Positions 1 through 8,271 of a stretch of DNA of 64,000 bases are shown here, piece after piece (positions within the stretch are counted from its first letter, which is position 1; each line of letters starts with the position of its first letter). The translations under genes and the position numbers were made by a program. This stretch comes from Bradyrhizobium sediminis (GTDB lineage Bacteria > Pseudomonadota > Alphaproteobacteria > Rhizobiales > Xanthobacteraceae): the NCBI RefSeq assembly GCF_018736085.1, contig NZ_CP076134.1, positions 1,374,501 through 1,438,500 of the forward strand, written 5' to 3'. The notes under the pieces were generated by a model, which was not told where the DNA came from, ran no database searches, and saw nothing but the letters and a program-made list of their open reading frames with translations.

Positions 1-1328
1 TCCTCGTAGTTGGCGATATCGGCTGCGGCGGCGCTGTCGAGCCAGCCCAGCCATTTGTGCTCATCGGTGCCGGTCCACACCGACTTGTCCTTGTGCCAGA
101 GGCGGCGGATGTTGGCCGATGCGCGCCAGTCCTCGGTGGCCTTCTCGACGGCCTTGCCGAGGTGGCTTCCGAGCTTGAGCTGCTGACGGTCGATGCCGCC
201 GCCGAGCACGGTGGCGCGCTTGTGCGCTACTGCGCCGTAGAGCTTGTCGGCGGCGTCCGCGAACAGCCTGACGCCGTCCTTGACCAGCTCGGCGGTGATG
301 GCGTCGAGCGAGATGCCGGATTTTTCGAGTTCGGTGAGCACGCGCCAGGCATCCTCGACATTTTCCTCGAGGCTGTCGCGCGGCTTGCCGTGATCGCGGA
401 AGGCGTCGAGCGTGGCCGGCGGCACGGTGTTGATGGTATTGGGACCTATCAGCTCCTCGACATAGAGCACGTCGCTATAGTCCTTGTTCTTGGTGCCGGT
501 CGAAGCCCACAGCAAACGCTGCGGCTTGGCGCCCTTGGCGGCGAGCTTGTCCCAGCGCGCGCCGGAGAACAGGCGTTTGTAATCCTGGTAGGCGAGTTTT
601 GCATTTGCGATGGCGACCTTGCCTTTCAATGCGGCCAACCGCGCTTTCTGGGTGGGGTCGTTCGCCTTCGCGATCTTATCGTCGAGTGCCTTGTCTACCG
701 CGCTGTCGATCCGGCTGACGAAGAAGCTGGCGACGCTGGCGACGCGCGAGGGGTCGCCACCGTTCTTGACGAATTCTTCGAGGCCCGCGAGATAGGCCTC
801 GGCGACCTGCACATAGACCTTCTGCGAGAACAACAGCGTGATGTTGATGCTGATGCCTTCGCCGATCAGATGCTGAATCGCGGGCAGGCCTTCCGGCGTC
901 GCCGGCACCTTTACCATCAGGTTTCGGCGCTTGACGTTGCTCCAGAGCCGCTCGGCCTCGGTGATCGTACCCTTGGTGTCCATCGCCAGATAGGGGGACA
1001 CTTCCAGGCTGACGAAACCGTCGCCGCCATTCAATCGGTCGTAGACCGGGCGCAGCACGTCCGCCGCGTTCTGGATGTCCTCGATCGCCAGATGTTCGAA
1101 CAGCTCGGCAATCGGACGATCGCCCTTTTTCAGGGCAACGCCGATCGCGCCGTCATACTCGTCCGAGCTGCCGATCGCCTTCTCGAAGATCGAGGGATTG
1201 GACGTAACGCCCTTGACGCCGTCGGTGTCGATTAGCTGCTTCAGGTCGCCCTTGGCGACGAAGCCGCGGGCCAGGAAATCCAGCCAGACCGCCTGGCCGT
1301 GGTTTTCGAGTGCTTTGACGGGATTCAT
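1..1328 (-). CDS. tal: Transaldolase, probably N-terminal part of a transaldolase/phosphoglucose isomerase fusion (partial)
   Basis: The reading frame starts at an ATG at 1326-1328 and stays open through the left edge, giving 442 residues without a stop. Residues 1 to about 370 read as a class I transaldolase of the pentose phosphate pathway: an early VTSNPSIFEKAI motif (residues 41-52) and the Schiff-base lysine at K140 in LMVKVPAT. A stand-alone transaldolase of this type would end near residue 370. Here the frame continues into new sequence (SVWTGTDEHKWLGW), which fits the Tal-Pgi bifunctional enzymes known in Bradyrhizobium and actinobacteria. The isomerase part lies mostly outside the window, so the fusion is inferred. 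The enzyme would act in the cytoplasm on sedoheptulose-7-phosphate and glyceraldehyde-3-phosphate. Confidence 0.88.
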   Translation of the reverse strand, partial: MNPVKALENHGQAVWLDFLARGFVAKGDLKQLIDTDGVKGVTSNPSIFEKAIGSSDEYDGAIGVALKKGDRPIAELFEHLAIEDIQNAADVLRPVYDRLNGGDGFVSLEVSPYLAMDTKGTITEAERLWSNVKRRNLMVKVPATPEGLPAIQHLIGEGISINITLLFSQKVYVQVAEAYLAGLEEFVKNGGDPSRVASVASFFVSRIDSAVDKALDDKIAKANDPTQKARLAALKGKVAIANAKLAYQDYKRLFSGARWDKLAAKGAKPQRLLWASTGTKNKDYSDVLYVEELIGPNTINTVPPATLDAFRDHGKPRDSLEENVEDAWRVLTELEKSGISLDAITAELVKDGVRLFADAADKLYGAVAHKRATVLGGGIDRQQLKLGSHLGKAVEKATEDWRASANIRRLWHKDKSVWTGTDEHKWLGWLDSAAAADIANYE

Positions 1329-1569
1329 GGTGCCTTGTTCTGTTCGAGCTGGGTTCCCGCACCTTTTCTGGCGAGAAGCCGGGTTGTCAACACGTCGTTA
1401 GGCGGCGCTGATGAAGGGATTATGCGTATCCCGGCACCATAACGCCACCCGCAACATATCGATCCCACCGGGAGACGGCAGTTTGGTGGCGATCCAGGTT
1501 TTTGAAGGTCGATTGAACCGGCCTTTTCTGGCGGCGGCGACCGGCGGCGGTCATGGCGCGACGCAGAAG

Positions 1570-2391
1570 TCAGCCGGGGCGCAAGAAGAGGTCGTAGAGA
1601 TAGACCGAAATCTCGAGCATGATCAGGAGCACGATCATCGTTTCCAGCCGAATCCCGCGCTGCGCGTCGATCAGTTCGGTCAGCGCGGTCATCATCACCT
1701 CGACGGCGTCGAGCTTGCGCGACAACGCCTTGGCTCGCTTCTTGAAATGATAGGCTTCGGCCAGACGGTCGTGCAAACGTCCGGTTTCACCGTCATTTGG
1801 CAACAGCTCGGGTCGCTCTTCAACCTCGACCCGTTCGAGAAGGCGATGATGGGTCAGCAAGGCATGGCCCACGGTGCGCAGCATCCGTCTCCGTTTCCAC
1901 GGCAGCTGGCCGGAGCTGGCGAGGTCGCTGGCGATCGGTTCCAGCGCCTCCAGTACATTCCGGACTTCCTCTTCCTCAAAGGCGAGCGCGACATTCTTGG
2001 CCAGCGCGTCGGCAACGGCAACGAGGCGCGCCGGTGACAGGTCCCGAACGGTGATGATATCCCCCGAGATCCCCTCGCTCGTTCCGATCGAGATCTCCGA
2101 TGCAACGATGACCGGCGCGTCCAACCGGCTTTCGACGCGGCCGCCGAGCTTTTGCAGCAAGGCTTCTTCCTCGCCAGGCGAAACCCCGATGAGGACAACG
2201 GTACCGTAGGGCAACAGCGCGGCAATGCCTCCACCGCCGAGGCGCAATATCAAGGGCGACGTCGTGATCGCTTCTGCTTGATTGATGTCTGCAGCCTCGA
2301 GGCCTGTCAGCCTGAGGCGACGGCCAAGGCGGAGTGCGCGAACGGACTGCCGCTTTTCCGAGGTCGCTCGTAGGGGTGTGATGTCAGTCAT
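1570..2391 (-). CDS. RMD1/YagE (DUF155) family protein with C-terminal membrane anchor
   Basis: This protein of about 273 residues has the DUF155 layout: a conserved central region with GGGGIAALLPYGTVVLIG, charged helices, and one hydrophobic C-terminal segment (METMIVLLIMLEISVYLYDLF-type, within the last 30 residues) followed by a short tail. Eukaryotic members (Rmd1, Rmd8, Sif2/3) are mitochondrial or membrane-associated; the bacterial role is unknown. The start is uncertain. The ATG at 2391 has AGGA only two bases upstream, while a GTG at 2430 would add 13 residues but has no visible ribosome binding site. It is a single gene, convergent with nothing, and separated from tal by about 240 bp. 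Confidence 0.75.
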   Translation of the reverse strand: MTDITPLRATSEKRQSVRALRLGRRLRLTGLEAADINQAEAITTSPLILRLGGGGIAALLPYGTVVLIGVSPGEEEALLQKLGGRVESRLDAPVIVASEISIGTSEGISGDIITVRDLSPARLVAVADALAKNVALAFEEEEVRNVLEALEPIASDLASSGQLPWKRRRMLRTVGHALLTHHRLLERVEVEERPELLPNDGETGRLHDRLAEAYHFKKRAKALSRKLDAVEVMMTALTELIDAQRGIRLETMIVLLIMLEISVYLYDLFLRPG

Positions 2392-2430
2392 TTCCTGCTT
2401 CAAAGTGCCCGCCTCTTGGGAAAATGCCAC

Positions 2431-2752
2431 ACTACAAAAGGCGTCACTTGCGTTACATCAACCTTCCAGCCGCCGAACTCTTGCGGGCGCGCGGTCGCTC
2501 GCCATAGACGTTTGAGTGAAGGCAGAAAACGTAAGTGAAGGCAGAAACGGTCGCTGGCCGGTCGCCGCGTTCGCTAACGCAGCGAATATGCCATTGCCTG
2601 GGATGTTTTTTTGGCAGCGAACATCCGTATTTGCGCCCAGATTGCATCAGATCAAGGCAAGGTGCGTGCGATTGACAGATTATGTGCTCCGACCGGCAAG
2701 AATAATCCCCGGGGAGGGCGATTCGGTGGATTGGCGTGGGACTTGCGCGACA
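2431..2752. other. Divergent intergenic region with a short direct repeat
   Basis: About 320 bp between the divergently transcribed DUF155 gene and the acyltransferase gene. I see no convincing gene. It holds two copies of the 14-mer AGTGAAGGCAGAAA at 2515-2528 and 2534-2547, 19 bp apart, which could be a regulatory direct repeat. Both promoters must lie here, but I cannot place them with confidence. Confidence 0.4.
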
Positions 2753-3955
2753 ATGAGCGGATCAAGCATTGCCCTCGTTAATCTTCGAGCTGTTGTGATC
2801 CTCATCGTATTGGCTTTCCACTCGGTCCTTCCCTACCTCGCTTCCCTGCCGCCGGCCGCCTATCCCTTCGGCAGCGAACCTTATCTATGGCTGGCCTTTC
2901 CGATCGTGGACAGCCAGCGATGGTTCGGCTTCGACCTGTTCTGCGCCTGGCAGGACGTGGTTCTAATGACCCTGATGTTCTTCCTCTCGGGCCTGTTCGT
3001 GCCATCAAGCCTTGCGCGCAAGGGAAGCTGGAAGTTTCTGTCGGATCGCCTGCTGCGGATTGGCCTGCCGATGGCGCTGGCCATCATTCTTCTTGCGCCG
3101 CTCGCGTATTATGCCGCCTATCGCACGACTGCCACTGACCCCAGCCCGAACGCATATTGGCAACATTGGCTCGCGCTGCCGTTCTGGCCGTGTGGGCCGC
3201 AGTGGTTCCTGGGTATGCTGTTGATATTCAATGCTCTCGCGGCCGCGATGCATGGTTTCGTTCGCGGATGGGGCCAGTTCCTTGTCCAGCTGGCGGCCTT
3301 CGCCAGCGGCAATCCGGTGCGGTTCCTTGTTGTACTGGTGACGATCTCCGCGCTGGCCTATGTGCCCCTGGTGCTGGCGTTTTCACCGTTCGCATGGGTG
3401 AACATCGGCCCCATCTCGTTTCAATCCAGTCGCCCGTTGCATTACCTCGTCTATTTTCTTGCGGGAGTAGCGGTCGGGACCTATGGCCTCGACCGTGGCC
3501 TGCTTGACCGCGATGGGGTCCTCGCGCGGCGCTGGCCGGCATGGCTCTCCGCAGCCTTTGCCGGTTTCCTGCTCTGGGCCGTGCCGACCTCGGTGACGAT
3601 GGCGGATTGGAGCAATGCCTCCCTGTTCGCGAAATTGGCCGCTGGCATGGGCTTTGTCGTCGCCTGCGCGGCGGGCTGCATGTGCTCGCTGGCGATCTGC
3701 CTGCGCTTTGCACATTGGCGCCTGCGGGCCTTTGACAGCCTGTCAGCCAATGCCTACCGAATGTACCTGATCCATTACGCGTTTGCCGTCTGGCTGCAAT
3801 ATGCGCTGCTGGGCAACGATCTGTTTGCGATCGGCAAGGCCGCGATTGTGTTCGGTGGTACACTGATCATGAGCTGGTCGATCGCCGCCGCCATTGGCGG
3901 CGCACCGCCGGTCTCGCGACTGAATGCAACCACGCGCGGAGCACGCCGCGCGTGA
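2753..3955 (+). CDS. Acyltransferase family 3 (OpgC/OafA-like) integral membrane protein
   Basis: 400 residues with about ten hydrophobic segments. The N-terminus (NLRAVVILIVLAFHSVLPYL) carries the R...H pattern of membrane O-acyltransferases of the acyltransferase-3 family, which transfer acyl groups from the cytoplasmic side to sugars or lipids. SDRLLRIGLPMAL and PCGPQWFLGMLLIF match the conserved loop (R-[IL]-x-x-P) and the W-x-L/M segment of the family. I chose the ATG at 2753 because homology and hydrophobicity begin there; the frame is open further upstream to 2516, but that part looks non-coding. The gene precedes the exporter genes by 45 bp and probably shares their transcript, suggesting acylation of the exported lipid or glycan. 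The substrate is unknown. Confidence 0.8.
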   Translation: MSGSSIALVNLRAVVILIVLAFHSVLPYLASLPPAAYPFGSEPYLWLAFPIVDSQRWFGFDLFCAWQDVVLMTLMFFLSGLFVPSSLARKGSWKFLSDRLLRIGLPMALAIILLAPLAYYAAYRTTATDPSPNAYWQHWLALPFWPCGPQWFLGMLLIFNALAAAMHGFVRGWGQFLVQLAAFASGNPVRFLVVLVTISALAYVPLVLAFSPFAWVNIGPISFQSSRPLHYLVYFLAGVAVGTYGLDRGLLDRDGVLARRWPAWLSAAFAGFLLWAVPTSVTMADWSNASLFAKLAAGMGFVVACAAGCMCSLAICLRFAHWRLRAFDSLSANAYRMYLIHYAFAVWLQYALLGNDLFAIGKAAIVFGGTLIMSWSIAAAIGGAPPVSRLNATTRGARRA

Positions 3956-4000
3956 AGACTGAACTGATGTTGGACGGAAAGTGATCGAGTCCCCGTAATA

Positions 4001-5134
4001 ATGCCACTGGTTTTTATTCTCGCATTCCGGAATCTGTTTCATGACCGGCTTCGCTTCATCGCGACCGTGATCGGGATCGTATTCTCGATCGTTCTGGTAA
4101 CCGTCCAGATGGGTCTGTATCTGGGCTTTGGGCGAATGGTGACGACGATGATCGATCATGCGTCGGCCGATCTCTGGATCATGCCGCAAGGCACCAAGTG
4201 CTTCGAGGACCCGTCGCTGCTGGACGCGCGTGAGCGATATCGCGCGCTTTCGATCAACGGTGTGGCGGAGGCAATTCCTGTCGTGATCGGATTTGCAGAT
4301 TGGCGAATGCCGGGCGGTGCGACGACTCCGGTTTTCGTGGTTGGCTCGGATCTCCGGTCCGGCGGCCTGCAGCCCTGGAACCTGGTGGAAGGCCGGATCG
4401 AAGCGCTGTCGACGCCCAAGGCGGTCGCCGTCGATCGCTCCTATTTCGACCGGCTCGGCATCTCGGGAATCGGGGCAACCGCCGAAATCCGCCAGCAACT
4501 CGTGCGGGTCGCGGTCGTCACCAACGGCATCCGTTCATTCACCACGACGCCTTTCGTCTTCATGGACGTCGATCGGGCGCGCGCTCACACCGGAGTCCCT
4601 TCCGGCAAGGCCACCTATTTTCTGGTTCGCCTGAGCCCTAACACCGACGTGGCCTCCGTCCGCCGTCAAATCCTGTCGAACATCTCCGATGTCGAGGTGC
4701 TGACACCGGCCGAGTTTCGCGAGCGCAGCCGCGCCTTCTGGCTGTTCAGTACCGGCGCGGGCGCCGCGCTGTTCGCCGGAGCGTTGCTCGGCGTGATCGT
4801 CGGTACCGTCATTGTCGCCCAGACGCTCTATTCAAGCACGAAAGAGCATTTGAACGAGTTCGCCACTCTGCGTGCGATGGGTTCGTCCCGGCGCTATATC
4901 TATGCGGTGATCGTCTGCCAGGCGCTCCTCAATGCCATCATCGGCTTCTCTATCGCCGCGCTTGTCGGCGAGGCCATCGTGAAGCTGACTGCGGCCACCG
5001 CATTGCCGATCGTCATTACGCCCGGATTGACGATCGGGCTGTTTCTGCTGACCGTCGTGATGTGTGTCGGATCGGCCATCGCCGCGATCATTCAAGTCAC
5101 CCGCATCGACCCGGTCATGGTGTTCACGCGATGA
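4001..5134 (+). CDS. ABC transporter permease, FtsX/MacB type (DevC-like)
   Basis: 377 residues with the FtsX permease layout: one transmembrane helix near residues 15-40, a periplasmic domain of about 200 residues, then three helices in the C-terminal third (roughly 247-275, 300-325, 335-365). The stretch EFATLRAMGSSRRYIYAVIV is the typical cytoplasmic coupling region of this family. The protein is closest in overall form to DevC, the permease of cyanobacterial DevBCA glycolipid exporters, and to MacB-type permeases. It overlaps the ATPase start by four bases (ATGA at 5131-5134), showing translational coupling. Likely role: inner-membrane channel or mechanotransmitter of a tripartite exporter. 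The cargo cannot be read from the sequence. Confidence 0.87.
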   Translation: MPLVFILAFRNLFHDRLRFIATVIGIVFSIVLVTVQMGLYLGFGRMVTTMIDHASADLWIMPQGTKCFEDPSLLDARERYRALSINGVAEAIPVVIGFADWRMPGGATTPVFVVGSDLRSGGLQPWNLVEGRIEALSTPKAVAVDRSYFDRLGISGIGATAEIRQQLVRVAVVTNGIRSFTTTPFVFMDVDRARAHTGVPSGKATYFLVRLSPNTDVASVRRQILSNISDVEVLTPAEFRERSRAFWLFSTGAGAALFAGALLGVIVGTVIVAQTLYSSTKEHLNEFATLRAMGSSRRYIYAVIVCQALLNAIIGFSIAALVGEAIVKLTAATALPIVITPGLTIGLFLLTVVMCVGSAIAAIIQVTRIDPVMVFTR

Positions 5135-5850
5135 CAGATCCCATGATCGAAGCGGTGAATGTGTCGAAGGACCTTGGCAGCGGCGCAGCGAAGGTGGCGG
5201 CTCTCAAGAGCGTAAGCCTGGCGCTTAATGGCGGCGAGCTGACGCTGCTGATGGGACCTTCCGGCAGCGGCAAGACGACGCTGCTGTCGATACTCGGATG
5301 TATGCTGACGCCGACGGAAGGGACGGTTCGTATCCGCGGGCGTTCAACCGGCGGCGCCGAACCCGAGGACCTCGCACTTCTCAGGAGAGAGCATGTCGGC
5401 TTCGTCTTCCAGTCGTTTCATCTGTTTCCGACGCTGTCCGCTACCGACAATGTCCGGTTGGCCCTGGATATACGCGGCGAGCGTTCCAGACGCGCAAAGG
5501 CTAAGTCACGCGAAGCCCTGGCCAGGGTCGGACTGCCGCACAAGTTGAAGGCGTTTCCGCGCGAACTCAGCGGCGGGGAGCAGCAGCGCGTTGCGATTGC
5601 TCGCGCCATCGTCGGAAATCCGTCTATCATTCTTGCAGATGAGCCAACGGCCGCCCTGGATGGCGAGAACGGCCAGGCGGTCATGAGGATCCTGGCCGGA
5701 ATCGCCAGGGAACAAGGACGCGCGGTGCTCATAGTGACGCATGATCCGCGGCTGCTGCCGCTGGCGGATCGGGTTGTCCATATCGAAGACGGGCGGATTG
5801 TCCGGGAGGAGCACCGCGGCGCGGAGCGGAGCTGCAATGATTGCATGTGA
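5131..5850 (+). CDS. ABC transporter ATP-binding protein (DevA/LolD/MacB-type)
   Basis: 239 residues starting at the ATG that overlaps the permease stop codon. It has a complete nucleotide-binding domain: Walker A GPSGSGKTT (residues 42-50), Q-loop FVFQSFHLFP (91-100), signature LSGGEQQRV (147-155), Walker B IILADEPTAALD (167 on) and the H-loop VTHDPRL. It should power the adjacent FtsX-type permease. A longer in-frame start at 5062 lies inside the permease and is unlikely. The adaptor gene begins 22 bp downstream, so permease, ATPase and adaptor form a compact operon in the order C-A-B. Confidence 0.93.
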   Translation: MTDPMIEAVNVSKDLGSGAAKVAALKSVSLALNGGELTLLMGPSGSGKTTLLSILGCMLTPTEGTVRIRGRSTGGAEPEDLALLRREHVGFVFQSFHLFPTLSATDNVRLALDIRGERSRRAKAKSREALARVGLPHKLKAFPRELSGGEQQRVAIARAIVGNPSIILADEPTAALDGENGQAVMRILAGIAREQGRAVLIVTHDPRLLPLADRVVHIEDGRIVREEHRGAERSCNDCM

Positions 5851-5872
5851 ATGTTATCGGGGACGATTATCC

Positions 5873-6895
5873 ATGTCGAAACGCCGCGGGGCCTTGGTTG
5901 CGCTCGCTGAGCTGGTCATCGCTGCAGGGGTCTTGATGGCGGCCAGCGGCGTCACGATCGCCTCACCCGATGACAAGCGATGGCAGGCCGTTGCGCCCGG
6001 TCGCGTCGAATCCTGCTCCGGCCAGATCAAGGTCGCGACCGATGTCACGGGGGTGGTCGACAAGGTGCTGGTGAAGGCCAGTGACAGGGTTTTTGCTGGC
6101 GAACCGCTGATCCATCTCGCTGACGGCGAACCCGCCGCACGGCTCGCCGCCGCCGAAACGCAAGTCGCGCTGCGCAAGCGCGCCCGTGATGAAAGGTCGG
6201 CAAGCGGCAGCGCGAACGCGCGACGCAAGGCGAGGGATGCCGTGGCCAATGCCGAACAGGCGGTGTATGACGTTCGCGCCATCGTCGATCGTGCGGCTGC
6301 CGAATGGCGAGCCAAAGGCGGGCCGGACGACAGCCTGACGACGGCCCGCTCGGCACTGGCACGGGCCCAGGTCGAGTTGACCAAACGCCAGGAGGAGCTC
6401 CAGACAACCGAGGAGGACAGCCCTCTACCCAGCCTGCTGGAGGGGCAGCTCAGCATCGCCCGCTCGGAATATGCGGTGGTGCGATCCGCCCTCGACAAGA
6501 TGACGGTGCGCGCGCCGATCGACGGCACCGTGCTCCAGGTCAATGTGCGGGCAGGCGAGCTTGTTTCACCGGGTTCGCCACAGCCACCGCTGCAACTCGC
6601 CGATCTCTCGGCCCTGTGCCTGCGCGCGGAATTGGACGAACGCGACCTCGGATCCGTCAAGGTGAAGCAACCGGTATCGGTACGGGCTGCGGCGTTTCCG
6701 GGTCGCGAGTTCGAGGGAATTGTCTCTTCGATCGCGCCGCTCGTCGAGCCGGGCCGCCTCGAGCCTTCCGGATCGCGCAATCAGACCGATGTGAATATCG
6801 TGGAAGTCATGGTCAAGCTGACGGGATCGGGAGAGCTGATGGTCGGAATGAAGGCCGATGTCTATTTCCGTTTTGGGCAAGTCGTCGATCGATAG
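5873..6895 (+). CDS. HlyD-type periplasmic adaptor (DevB-like membrane fusion protein)
   Basis: 340 residues. A signal-anchor helix lies at about residues 8-28, followed by the first lipoyl half-motif (VTGVVDKVLVKASDRVFAGEPL), a coiled-coil hairpin rich in Ala, Arg and Glu (about 85-185), the second lipoyl half (VRAPIDGTVLQVNVRAGE) and a beta-barrel domain. This is the order seen in adaptors linking an inner-membrane transporter to an outer-membrane TolC-like channel. The start at 5873 follows GGGGA with a nine-base spacer; an in-frame ATG at 5837 is possible. No TolC homologue is encoded nearby. Together with the two preceding genes it forms a DevCAB-like exporter. Confidence 0.87.
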   Translation: MSKRRGALVALAELVIAAGVLMAASGVTIASPDDKRWQAVAPGRVESCSGQIKVATDVTGVVDKVLVKASDRVFAGEPLIHLADGEPAARLAAAETQVALRKRARDERSASGSANARRKARDAVANAEQAVYDVRAIVDRAAAEWRAKGGPDDSLTTARSALARAQVELTKRQEELQTTEEDSPLPSLLEGQLSIARSEYAVVRSALDKMTVRAPIDGTVLQVNVRAGELVSPGSPQPPLQLADLSALCLRAELDERDLGSVKVKQPVSVRAAAFPGREFEGIVSSIAPLVEPGRLEPSGSRNQTDVNIVEVMVKLTGSGELMVGMKADVYFRFGQVVDR

Positions 6896-6941
6896 GCGGC
6901 GACCGCCCCAGACCTGTTTGTGACCACACCAGGATGCCGGT

Positions 6942-7391
6942 TCACGGCCGCAGGTAGAGATAGCCCTGCGACTGCAGTTCCGCGATCCGGACCACGCCGC
7001 CCCGGTCGGCGCTGATGAAACCCGGCAGCAAGTCCTTCAGCTCGACCTTCTGCGATTTCATGGTGTTGCCGCAGGCCGCGAGTTCGAGACCGGCCTTGGA
7101 AAACTGGCCGACGCGCCGGGTGATGTCGGGGTTCGCGGAGGCCGAGTGAAACGCCCGCAGCGCCTGGCCGTGGATGACGAGCGCGATGGTGACGTGGTCG
7201 GGGCCGCCGACGCCGTCGAAATGATTCTGGATGTTGCCGAGCACGAACGAGACCTTGTCGAGGTCGTTGAGGTGGTAGACCACTTTCAATTTGGCCGGAG
7301 CTGCGGCGTCAGCGGCGGCATTGGCGCGCGATGCGGCGAAGGCCGCGCCAAGGGTGGAGACCACCCCCCACAACATGCTGCGTCGATGCAT
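6942..7391 (-). CDS. Secreted DsrE/DsrF-like family protein
   Basis: 149 residues. The start at 7391 is supported by GGAGGA four bases upstream. The N-terminus (HRRSMLWGVVSTLGAAFAASRANA) is a signal peptide with twin-arginine-like character (HRRS), predicting export of a folded protein. The remainder has the DsrE-like alpha/beta fold seen in sulfur-relay proteins (KLKVVYHLNDLDKV, VTIALVIHGQAL, ELAACGNTMK), with one conserved cysteine near residue 105. Periplasmic DsrE-like proteins of this kind occur in many proteobacteria without a defined reaction. The next gene upstream on the same strand begins 46 bp away, so the two may be cotranscribed. Confidence 0.7.
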   Translation of the reverse strand: MHRRSMLWGVVSTLGAAFAASRANAAADAAAPAKLKVVYHLNDLDKVSFVLGNIQNHFDGVGGPDHVTIALVIHGQALRAFHSASANPDITRRVGQFSKAGLELAACGNTMKSQKVELKDLLPGFISADRGGVVRIAELQSQGYLYLRP

Positions 7392-7437
7392 GGCATCCTC
7401 CATCGTGAGCGTCCCCCGGTGGTTGTCGGTGCGACCG

Positions 7438-8076
7438 CTATTTGTGCCTGATGGCCGCAAGTTCCTTGCGGTCGGTCACCAATGACGCGCATTCACGGGC
7501 CTCGACGCGGTCGAGCCGGAAGATCCTGTCGTCGGCGCCGGCCACCAGCGAATCCTCGGCTTCTTCGTCGGGCTTGTTGTTCTGCCAGATCCGCACCCGT
7601 TCGAGCCGAATGATCGCGGACTTGTCATCCTTCGACATCGCCACGACGATGCCGCCGCCGTCGCAATCGACCCCGCAGCCGAACCGAATCTCATGGCCGG
7701 CGTCTTCGGAGATGACATGGCCGCAACTGCCGCTGGAATCGAAATCGCCGGCGCGGTGGCGATATTTGACGCCGAGGCGGAACGAATAATTGGTGGTGTT
7801 CTCGTCCGGCGGGATCTCCGCCGTTATCAAGAGCTTCATGGCCCGGACCTTCTGGAGCGGATGCCGCGCCAGATGCTCGGGATCGTAACGGCGGACGAAG
7901 CAGGCATAGGCCTTGTTGCCGGGTGGCTTGGCGAGCATCCTGACGTCGAACGCATCGGCCTTTGCCTTGTCGATGCCTTCCTCCGCGGCGTGGCCGGTGG
8001 CCGAGACGGCAGCAACAATGGCGGCAGCCAGCGTGACGATCGAGCAGCGCTTCCTGATATTCGCGGCCATAGCCAT
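7438..8076 (-). CDS. Hypothetical secreted protein
   Basis: I do not recognise this family. The best start is the ATG at 8076 (an ATG six bases later is also possible), giving about 212 residues with a clear signal peptide (RKRCSIVTLAAAIVAAVSATGHA, cleavage after residue 31 or so). The mature part has conserved-looking cysteines (YACFVRRYDPEH, SGSCGHVISED, FGCGVDCDGGG), suggesting a disulfide-stabilised periplasmic protein. The frame is open up to 8181, but the extra N-terminal part looks non-coding. It lies upstream of the DsrE-like gene on the same strand. Confidence 0.6.
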   Translation of the reverse strand: MAMAANIRKRCSIVTLAAAIVAAVSATGHAAEEGIDKAKADAFDVRMLAKPPGNKAYACFVRRYDPEHLARHPLQKVRAMKLLITAEIPPDENTTNYSFRLGVKYRHRAGDFDSSGSCGHVISEDAGHEIRFGCGVDCDGGGIVVAMSKDDKSAIIRLERVRIWQNNKPDEEAEDSLVAGADDRIFRLDRVEARECASLVTDRKELAAIRHK

Positions 8077-8271
8077 CCATCCATCGGTCGCCGGGCAAGC
8101 CATTTTGACGCAGCGCGGGGCGTTGCGTTCCAGGCATGCCGGGTCAATGCTTTGGTCGCGGCAGGTGCGGGGGACGTTCAATCACCGCTGCCCCGATGGA
8201 GCGCCAGAGACACAGGGAATGTCGGCGGTTCGGGACCGGACAGCAGTCCTGCCGCGGCGTTGGACGACGCC

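Noticed and set aside
7752..8181. Longer N-terminus of the 7438 gene (start at 8181)
   Set aside because: The signal peptide begins near 8076, and the preceding 35 residues have no hydrophobic or conserved character.
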